A DNA stretch of 64,000 nucleotides, from NCBI GenBank assembly GCA_006384855.1, contig VCJN01000731.1, positions 62,001 through 126,000 of the forward strand, in the 5' to 3' direction. Below the pieces are notes generated by a model that saw only the letters and a program-made list of their open reading frames with translations, was not told the origin of the DNA and did not search any database. The position numbers and the translations under genes were made by a program. This stretch comes from Tetraselmis striata (Eukaryota > Chlorophyta > Chlorodendrophyceae > Chlorodendrales > Chlorodendraceae). Shown here piece by piece: positions 55,986 through 64,000 of this stretch. Numbering within the stretch: the first letter of the stretch is position 1; each line of letters starts with the position of its first letter.

Positions 55986-56500
55986 GCGCGGGATCCCCGC
56001 CATCAACAGCTTGCACTTGCACTTTGCGCGTACTGCTAGGTTACATCCAGGCGGCGTCACACCGGAAAGGCTGCGTTGCTACTGCAAACGATGCTACGCC
56101 TCACTCGGTAGCAACCGCTGCCCCGCCCATCCCACTCGGGATGCTGAGAGCAGCTAAAGGGCACCGGGGGCGGGGCAAGAGGGAGCAGGGCCAATGATTG
56201 TGGAAGAGCGGGGACCCGCTTGCATGCCATCGTATTATATCTTGCACAATATCTGTTGCTGCACTCATATCTCACATCACTAGCTTAGCTATAGTGATCC
56301 CCCCCCCCCCCCCCCCCCCGCACCGCGTACGCACAAGCCTGGGTATACGCATCAACTGCCCGCCGGGATGAGAAACTGGTATTGGTAGTGTGTCTGTGGG
56401 GTGGAGGGGGGGGCAAAAGAGCTGCCAATTGCTGCCAAGCTGGTGCGTTACATTGGGGCAGGCGCTGGGCAGACAATTGGGGCTCGCTTCAGAGCATTGT

Positions 56501-58128
56501 CTAGTGCCTATGCGGCTGCGCCGCCTCCGCCGCATGCAGACTCTCCGAGCTCACCAGCACCGCCACCTCAGTCATGCGGCCCTGCATCCCGCAGCCCGCC
56601 GCCGCCAGCCAGATCAGAGGTATCCAGAAGCCAGTGCTGGGGTTGTTGCGGCATGACCGCATAGTTTTCAGCGCCTGCCGTCCACAACTTGTAATGCATC
56701 CCTTTCCGCCGATTCCGCTGTATGCGCTGTCTTGGCGCCGCGCTGCCCCGGCCGCCGCGCGTTGGCGCCGCGCTGCCCCGGCCGCCGCGCGTTGGCGCCG
56801 CGCTGCCCCGGCCGCCGCGCGTTGGCGCCGCGCTGCCCCGGCCGCCGCGCGTTGGCGCCGCGCTGCCCCGGCCGCCGCGCGTTGGCGCCGCGCTGCCCCG
56901 GCCGCCGCGCGTTGGCGCCGCGCTGCCCCGGCCGCCGCGCGTTGGCGCCGCGCTGCCCCGGCCGCCGCGCGTTGGCGCCGCGCTGCCCCGGCCGCCGCGC
57001 CTTGGCGCCGCGCTGCCCCGGCCGCCGCGCCTTGGCGCCGCGCTGCCCCGGCCGCCGCGCCTTGGCGCCGCGCTGCCCCGGCCGCCGCGCCTTGGCGCCG
57101 CGCTGCCCCGGCCGCCGCGCCTTGGCGCCGCGCTGCCCCGGCCGCCGCGCCTTGGCGCCGCGCTGCCCCGGCCGCCGCGCCTTGGCGCCGCGCTGCCCCG
57201 GCCGCCGCGCCTTGGCGCCGCGCTGGGTATCGAGTCCTCCCCTCCCTAGTGAGCGCGTCCACCTGCGCCTTGCGCTCGGGGCCGTCCTCCTCCGTCACCA
57301 CATTCTGCAAACCCCACCGCGTGACGAACCACGCAGCTCCTTGCAGGCGCTTGTACATGTGCCCAAGCACCGCCAGTCGTGACACCGAACGCACCACCGC
57401 TGGGGACGCGAGCTCCTTCTCGGGCATGATCGCCTTCACCCGGGCCTCCTCGAGGAGCGGACCGGCGTTAAGAATGGAAAACGTTTCCATGTGGTGCAAG
57501 CAGTCCTCCATGACCCAGCCGGGCTGCACCGTCACCTTGCCTGACCCTGCAGTCATGGAGGGGAATGCCGTCACGCCCACGCCCACGCCCACGCCCGGGG
57601 GGGGGGGGGGGGGGGGGGGGGAGGGGTTTACCTTTCGATTCTTGGACACTGCAAACGAAGGGCGCAACCCGCGTTCAAAGTTGCTGGGTATCGGGACTAA
57701 AGCCTGGCGCCGGTCTTCCTGCTTCATAGCTCGGAATCCAATGTGGCCCTGCACGGTGACAAATTTCCTCCAGAAGTCCCTTCCCAAGCCAAAAAAAAAC
57801 AGGTGGAACGGCGCGAGGGGGAAGAGGTTGACCATGCTGACATAGCCCCGGACCACATGCACATGGCACACGCCATGGCAGCCAGTGTTCTGCTTGGCCT
57901 CCGCCAGCCGGGTTGTGTTGACCGCACGCCGGGCAAGGTGCGTGATTCACTGGACAAGTCATCGCCTTCATGGACGGTTACCAAGCGAGCCTCCCCGTCC
58001 GCATCCACAGGGGGGTGCTCCTGGGCAGCCGTCATAGCCTCCACAACCTGCCACGCCGACCGGGCGGGTGCGTGTGATTCCATACAACCGCAGTTGAGTG
58101 GTGCCACCAGCACGCAGGCCGGGCCCAC
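56501..58128 (-). CDS. Candidate Tnp2-like transposase of CACTA copy 2
   Basis: The minus strand keeps one uninterrupted frame from 57871 to 56501 (456 codons). It runs from HVHVVRGYVSMVNLFPLAPF, FHLFFFGLGRDFW and IPSNFERG, through AGSGKVTVQPGWVMEDCLHH and LGHMYKRLQGAAWFV, into 10-aa repeats. Those are RRQGAAAGAA in the first half of the array and RRQRAAAGAA in the second. Upstream, VVEAMTAAQEHPPVDADGEA is in another frame, implying an intron or frameshift near 57960. A segment between the kinase-like numbers ELASPAVVRSVSRLAV, present here, is missing in copy 1. Transposase assignment as for copy 1. Confidence 0.4.
56731..57230 (-). repeat. 30-bp minisatellite, ~17 units
   Basis: All units are exactly 30 bp, so the frame is kept. 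The first nine or so units in plus-strand order are gttggcgcc type and the remaining units are cttggcgcc type, i.e. two homogeneous blocks. Confidence 0.97.
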
Positions 58129-58136
58129 TCACCTCT

Positions 58137-58354
58137 GAACGCAGAAGGCCCACAATGCCCCCGTCCTCGAAAACAGCGCGCCACTGGGTCGCCCCGCCGT
58201 AGTCCTCCAACACCCACTCGGTAACGACGCCGGTTATCTCGCCGTAGTGCCATACTCCCCGGAACTTCTTGGCGATGACCTTCATGTAGAAGTCGCCGGA
58301 ATCGCCTTTCCATATCACGCCCTCATCGCGGGTTCCACGCCCGCCGGCGGCCAC
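58137..58354 (-). CDS. Tudor-like segment of CACTA copy 2
   Basis: Reads VIAKKFRGVWHYGEITGVVT ... AVFEDGGIVGLLRSE with the same donor as copy 1. Two acidic residues of the EDGD turn are replaced by Gly, which may weaken ligand binding. Confidence 0.4.
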
Positions 58355-58733
58355 GCAGGCGCGTCGATGTCCATACCGTCTTCGCCAACGGGGTCCTCCC
58401 CCACGCCCATCACATCGTCCACCTTCGAGCCGCCGTCGTCCGAGACCGGCGCCGGCGGGCCGTTTCCGACGGCTGCAGCTACTCCTGCTGCCGCCCCTGT
58501 TGTTGTTGCTGCTGCTGCTGCCGCCCCTGCTGCTGCTGCTTGTGATAAGGCGGCCTTGCGGCGCAACTTAGCCGCACGCTTCAACGAGTGGCTACAGTTC
58601 GGGAATTTTAGGAAGTGCCGCTCTCGCGCCATCTTCTCACAAGTGCCCGTCACGTTGCCCCGGCAGTGCTTGCATGAGTACACGCCATCCTTCGACACAC
58701 TCGCTATCCATCCCTTTGCCGGCATGCCTGCTG
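58315..58733 (-). CDS. BED-like zinc-finger ORF of CACTA copy 2
   Basis: Counterpart of 9989-10407 with all zinc ligands kept (CKHCRG ... RHFLKFPNCSH) but several substitutions around the finger. The poly-Ala run is interrupted by Thr and shorter. Confidence 0.5.
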
Positions 58734-59307
58734 CCGCGCGCGAGGGGCGGGGGGGGGGGGGGGTTGAGAGTTGGGGTGGATGTAACCCACCACCGGCAGG
58801 CAACACAGATGCGAGTGCGCGGCTGTCCGCGCTTGATTCAACGGTGAGCGGCGGTGACCGTGAGGCGACCCCATACTTCATGCGCGTGCTGGGGCGTTAC
58901 ACAATCATCAGCAGTTAGGGCGGCTGCATTAAAACGCGCACCTACGAACACCACCTACCGCCTACCACCTACCGTACCACCTACATCCGCCCACACCTCC
59001 GCCCGTCGTGCCGCACATCGCGGCACACCGCGGGGTCAGCGGTCAGCGATGTGCGGTCAGCGATGTGCGGCGATGTGCAATGAGTGCGTACATCCGCCTG
59101 TACTTAGCCCGGGTGCTCCGCGTCGGAGGGCGACACGCGAGCCCGCGTGCGCATATCAATTTGATGAAATTATGGAAACGAGAAATTCATATAGTACTTT
59201 ACAGGTCGCGCGCGATAGTCGTCGCTACTGGGTATGAAATCCACGTCCCTCGTCCGTCCCGTATCGTCCCCGTATGTCGTCGTTCGTCACCAGTAGGGCA
59301 CATTTAC

Positions 59308-59329
59308 GTCACATCTGAATCTCACAGTG
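59308..59329 (-). repeat. CACTA copy 2, terminal inverted repeat
   Basis: 22-bp terminus identical to 18753-18774; its partner is at 46444-46465. Confidence 0.95.
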
Positions 59330-62300
59330 CTCCGCAAGCCCCGCCTCCATCCGCGTCGGAACCGATAGTAAGTGTTGTTGTGTGCGCACATCGTGACAAC
59401 ATTACACGGTGGCAATTGGAATTATTAGCGGTGGATAATGTGAAGGCGTTTTCGAAATCGACAGAGAATGAGGCGGTGCTGGCGGAGTGCATTGGCGGTG
59501 CATAGAATAGCGTGTTGCTGGGGTTTTGGCTGCATCGGACGCCGTATTCCCACCCATCCGGCACGGAATGTCCGGTTTTCACACATTTGCGTGTGAATAT
59601 AGTGTGAATATAACGCGTCTTTTACGCCGGGTGGATGGGCATCCGGCGTCCGATGCACCCCAATTATTTGCAGCACGCTACTCTACGCACCCCCAACGCA
59701 CTCCGCAAGCCCCGCCTCCATCCGCGTCGGAACCGATAGTAAGTGTTGTTGTGTGCGCACATCGTGACAACATTACACGGTGGCAATTGCAATTAGCGGT
59801 GGATAATGTGAAGGCGTTTTCGAAATCGACAGAGAGAGAGGCGGTGCTGGCGGAGTGCATTGGCGGTGCATAGAATAGCGTGTTGCTGGGGTTTTGGCTG
59901 CATCGGACGCCGTATTCCCACCCATCCGGCACGGAATGTCCGGTTTTCACACATTTGCGTGTGAATATAGTGTGAATATTACGCGTCTTTTACGCCGGGT
60001 GGATGGGCATCCGGCGTCCGATGCACCCCAATTATTTGCAGCACGCTACTCTACGCACCCCCAACGCACTCCGCAAGCCCCGCCTCCATCCGCGTCGGAA
60101 CCGATAGTAAGTGTTGTTGTGTGCGCACATCGTGACAACATTACACGGTGGCAATTGGAATTATTAGCGGTGGATAATGTGAAGGCGTTTTCGAAATCGA
60201 CAGAGAATGAGGCGGTGCTGGCGGAGTGCATTGGCGGTGCATAGAATAGCGTGTTGCTGGGGTTTTGGCTGCATCGGACGCCGTATTCCCACCCATCCGG
60301 CACGGAATGTCCGGTTTTCACACATTTGCGTGTGAATATAGTGTGAATATTAACGCGTCTTTTACGCCGGGTGGATGGGCATCCGGCGTCCGATGCACCC
60401 CAATTATTTGCAGCACGCTACTCTACGCACCCCCAACGCACTCCGCAAGCCCCGCCTCCATCCGCGTCGGAACCGATAGTAAGTGTTGTTGTGTGCGCAC
60501 ATCGTGACAACATTACACGGTGGCAATTGCAATTAGCGGTGGATAATGTGAAGGCGTTTTCGAAATCGACAGAGAGATGAGGCGGTGCTGGCGGAGTGCA
60601 TTGGCGGTGCATAGAATAGCGTGTTGCTGGGGTTTTGGCTGCATCGGACGCCGTATTCCCACCCATCCGGCACGGAATGTCCGGTTTTCACACATTTGCG
60701 TGTGAATATAGTGTGAATATTACGCGTCTTTTACGCCGGGTGGATGGGCATCCGGCGTCCGATGCACCCCAATTATTTGCAGCACGCTACTCTACGCACC
60801 CCCAACGCACTCCGCAAGCCCCGCCTCCATCCGCGTCGGAACCGATAGTAAGTGTTGTTGTGTGCGCACATCGTGACAACATTACACGGTGGCAATTGCA
60901 TATTAGCGGTGGATAATGTGAAGGCGTTTTCGAAATCGACAGAGAATGAGGCGGTGCTGGCGGAGTGCATTGGCGGTGCATATAATAGCGTGTTGCTGGG
61001 GTTTTGGCTGCATCGGACGCCGTATTCCCACCCATCCGGCACGGAATGTCCGGTTTTCACACATTTGTGTGTTAATAGAGTGTGAATATTACGCGTCTTT
61101 TACGCCGGGTGGATGGGCATCCGGCGTCCGATGCACCCCAATTATTTGCAGCACGCTACTCTACGCACCCCCAACGCACTCCGCAAGCCCCGCCTCCATC
61201 CGCGTCGGAACCGATAGTAAGTGTTGTTGTGTGCGCACATCGTGACAACATTACACGGTGGCAATTGCAATTATTAGCGGTGGATAATGTGAAGGCGTTT
61301 TCGAGATCGACAGAGAATGAGGCGGTGCTGGCGGAGTGCATTGGCGGTGCATAGAATAGCGTGTTGCTGGGGTTTTGGCTGCATCGGACGCCGTATTCCC
61401 ACCCATCCGGCACGGAATGTCCGGTTTTCACACATTTGCGTGTGAATATAGTGTGAATATTACGCGTCTTTTACGCCGGGTGGATGGGCATCCGGCGTCC
61501 GATGCACCCCAATTATTTGCAGCACGCTACTCTACGCACCCCCAACGCACTCCGCAAGCCCCGCCTCCATCCGCGTCGGAACCGATAGTAAGTGTTGTTG
61601 TGTGCGCACATCGTGACAACATTACACGGTGGCAATTGCAATTATTAGCGGTGGATAATGTGAAGGCGTTTTCGAAATCGACAGAGAATGAGGCGGTGCT
61701 GGCGGAGTGCATTGGCGGTGCATAGAATAGCGTGTTGCTGGGGTTTTGGCTGCATCGGACGCCGTATTCCCACCCATCCGGCACGGAATGTCCGGTTTTC
61801 ACACATTTGCGTGTGAATATAGTGTGAATATTACGCGTCTTTTACGCCGGGTGGATGGGCATCCGGCGTCCGATGCACCCCAATTATTTGCAGCACGCTA
61901 CTCTACGCACCCCCAACGCACTCCGCAAGCCCCGCCTCCATCCGCGTCGGAACCGATAGTAAGTGTTGTTGTGTGCGCACATCGTGACAACATTACACGG
62001 TGGCAATTGCAATTATTAGCGGTGGATAATGTGAAGGCGTTTTCGAAATCGACAGAGAATGAGGCGGTGCTGGCGGAGTGCATTGGCGGTGCATAGAATA
62101 GCGTGTTGCTGGGGTTTTGGCTGCATCGGACGCCGTATTCCCACCCATCCGGCACGGAATGTCCGGTTTTCACACATTTGCGTGTGAATATAGTGTGAAT
62201 ATTACGCGTCTTTTACGCCGGGTGGATGGGCATCCGGCGTCCGATGCACCCCAATTATTTGCAGCACGCTACTCTACGCACCCCCAACGCACTCCGCAAG

Positions 62301-64000
62301 CCCCGCCTCCATCCGCGTCGGAACCGATAGTAAGTGTTGTTGTGTGCGCACATCGTGACAACATTACACGGTGGCAATTGCAATTAGCGGTGGATAATGT
62401 GAAGGCGTTTTCGAAATCGACAGAGAATGAGGCGGTGCTGGCGGAGTGCATTGGCGGTGCATAGAATAGCGTGTTGCTGGGGTTTTGGCTGCATCGGACG
62501 CCGTATTCCCACCCATCCGGCACGGAATGTCCGGTTTTCACACATTTGTGTGTTAATAGAGTGTGAATATTACGCGTCTTTTCCGCCGGGTGGATGGGCA
62601 TGCGGCGTCCGATGCACCCCAATTATTTGCAGCACGCTACTCTACGCACCCCCAACGCACTCCGCAAGCCCCGCCTCCATCCGCGTCGGAACCGATAGTA
62701 AGTGTTGTTGTGTGCGCACATCGTGACAACATTACACGGTGGCAATTGCAATTATTAGCGGTGGATAATGTGAAGGCGTTTTCGAAATCGACAGAGAATG
62801 AGGCGGTGCTGGCGGAGTGCATTGGCGGTGCATAGAATAGCGTGTTGCTGGGGTTTTGGCTGCATCGGACGCCGTATTCCCACCCATCCGGCACGGAATG
62901 TCCGGTTTTCACACATTTGCGTGTGAATATAGTGTGAATATTACGCGTCTTTTACGCCGGGTGGATGGGCATCCGGCGTCCGATGCACCCCAATTATTTG
63001 CAGCACGCTACTCTACGCACCCCCAACGCACTCCGCAAGCCCCGCCTCCATCCGCGTCGGAACCGATAGTAAGTGTTGTTGTGTGCGCACATCGTGACAA
63101 CATTACACGGTGGCAATTGCAATATTAGCGGTGGATAATGTGAAGGCGTTTTCGAAATCGACAGAGAATGAGGCGGTGCTGGCGGAGTGCATTGGCGGTG
63201 CATAGAATAGCGTGTTGCTGGGGTTTTGGCTGCATCGGACGCCGTATTCCCACCCATCCGGCACGGAATGTCCGGTTTTCACACATTTGCGTGTGAATAT
63301 AGTGTGAATATTACGCGTCTTTTACGCCGGGTGGATGGGCATCCGGCGTCCGATGCACCCCAATTATTTGCAGCACGCTACTCTACGCACCCCCAACGCA
63401 CTCCGCAAGCCCCGCCTCCATCCGCGTCGGAACCGATAGTAAGTGTTGTTGTGTGCGCACATCGTGACAACATTACACGGTGGCAATTGCAATTATTAGC
63501 GGTGGATAATGTGAAGGCGTTTTCGAAATCGACAGAGAATGAGGCGGTGCTGGCGGAGTGCATTGGCGGTGCATAGAATAGCGTGTTGCTGGGGTTTTGG
63601 CTGCATCGGACGCCGTATTCCCACCCATCCGGCACGGAATGTCCGGTTTTCACACATTTGCGTGTGAATATAGTGTGAATATTACGCGTCTTTTACGCCG
63701 GGTGGATGGGCATCCGGCGTCCGATGCACCCCAATTATTTGCAGCACGCTACTCTACGCACCCCCAACGCACTCCGCAAGCCCCGCCTCCATCCGCGTCG
63801 GAACCGATAGTAAGTGTTGTTGTGTGCGCACATCGTGACAACATTACACGGTGGCAATTGCAATTATTAGCGGTGGATAATGTGAAGGCGTTTTCGAAAT
63901 CGACAGAGAATGAGGCGGTGCTGGCGGAGTGCATTGGCGGTGCATAGAATAGCGTGTTGCTGGGGTTTTGGCTGCATCGGACGCCGTATTCCCACCCATC
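59330..64000. repeat. ~371-bp satellite array, ~12.6 units, running off the window
   Basis: Head-to-tail units with a spacing of 371 bp (e.g. tagtgtgaatattacg at 61448, 61819, 62190) and a few 367-371-bp variants. Those arise from attattag/attag/atattag and gcgtgtgaatatag/gtgtgttaatagag differences. It begins without spacer at the CACTA terminus. Each unit holds two ~81-bp arms in inverted orientation, e.g. 61475-61555 and 61702-61782. Short frames on both strands repeat with the unit and are not genes. Confidence 0.97.

Larger units (their letters stand above)
46444..59329 (-). mobile_element. CACTA (EnSpm) DNA transposon, copy 2, inverted, with LINE insertion
   Basis: Bounded by the same 22-bp termini (46444-46465 and 59308-59329). 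Without the LINE and one copy of its target duplication it is 8,450 bp, shorter than copy 1 mainly because the 30-bp minisatellite has ~17 instead of ~64 units; its 371-bp array has one extra unit. Gene order is as in copy 1 but on the opposite strand. The flanks (cgg / ctc) show no target duplication: the left is another CACTA end and the right is satellite. It therefore sits inside an older, rearranged CACTA copy or was brought there by recombination. Confidence 0.9.

Noticed and set aside
9392-59329. A single 50-kb composite transposon carrying six host genes
   Set aside because: The outer flanks are GCA on the left and CTC on the right, and the left target duplication is completed at 18775-18777. 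Copy 1 therefore transposed alone.
59330-64000. Repeated 80-120-aa frames on both strands of the satellite (e.g. MKTGHSVPDGWEYGVRCS...)
   Set aside because: They recur once per 371-bp unit on both strands, change with small indels, and end wherever the unit supplies a stop. No codon-level constraint is visible.
59330-64000. CRISPR-like array
   Set aside because: The repeats are ~371 bp, contiguous and without unique spacers, in a eukaryotic context.

Overview
The window is nuclear DNA from a eukaryote, most likely a green alga of the prasinophyte/chlorophyte kind. The host genes are split by short GT-AG introns, many with gtgcg or gtaag donors, and one encodes a GT29 sialyltransferase, a family kept in prasinophytes and plants. 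Long poly-G/poly-C runs are scattered through introns and intergenic DNA. The species is not identified; the taxonomic call is inference.

Layout. 1-9.4 kb: mostly non-coding and repeat DNA, with one clean gene (a 408-aa ankyrin-like, tail-anchored protein on the minus strand), a 5'-truncated LINE copy, a tRNA-like repeat and a Q-rich pseudogene. 9392-18774: a 9.38-kb DNA transposon with 22-bp terminal inverted repeats beginning CACTG and a 3-bp target duplication (GCA), matching the CACTA (EnSpm) superfamily. An unoccupied paralogous copy of its target lies at about 8000-8275. 21-44.3 kb: a host gene island with a protein kinase, a GT29 sialyltransferase, a plastid-type NTF2-like/lipocalin-like protein, a coiled-coil protein, an EF-hand protein and a helical-repeat (ARM/HEAT-like) protein. 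Decayed retroelement remnants lie at 36.1-38.6 kb. 45.5-64 kb: a nested mobile-element complex. A truncated CACTA end (45631-46443) abuts a second CACTA copy (46444-59329) inverted relative to the first. That copy is interrupted by a full-length 4.4-kb non-LTR retrotransposon with a 14-bp target duplication. From 59330 to the window end runs a ~371-bp satellite whose units also occur inside both CACTA copies.

The transposon genes read as one system. There is a BED-like zinc-finger ORF, a Tudor-like segment, a candidate Tnp2-like transposase running into a 30-bp in-frame minisatellite, a Cys-rich protein and two small basic proteins. The two copies differ in minisatellite length (about 64 versus 17 units), satellite copy number and a few frameshifts, so they are diverging. 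The retrotransposon encodes one 1428-aa protein with an N-terminal zinc finger, a reverse transcriptase with an FADD active site and a C-terminal CCHC plus restriction-like endonuclease region. Exon boundaries were worked out by eye from splice signals, reading phase and protein motifs; uncertain ones are flagged.
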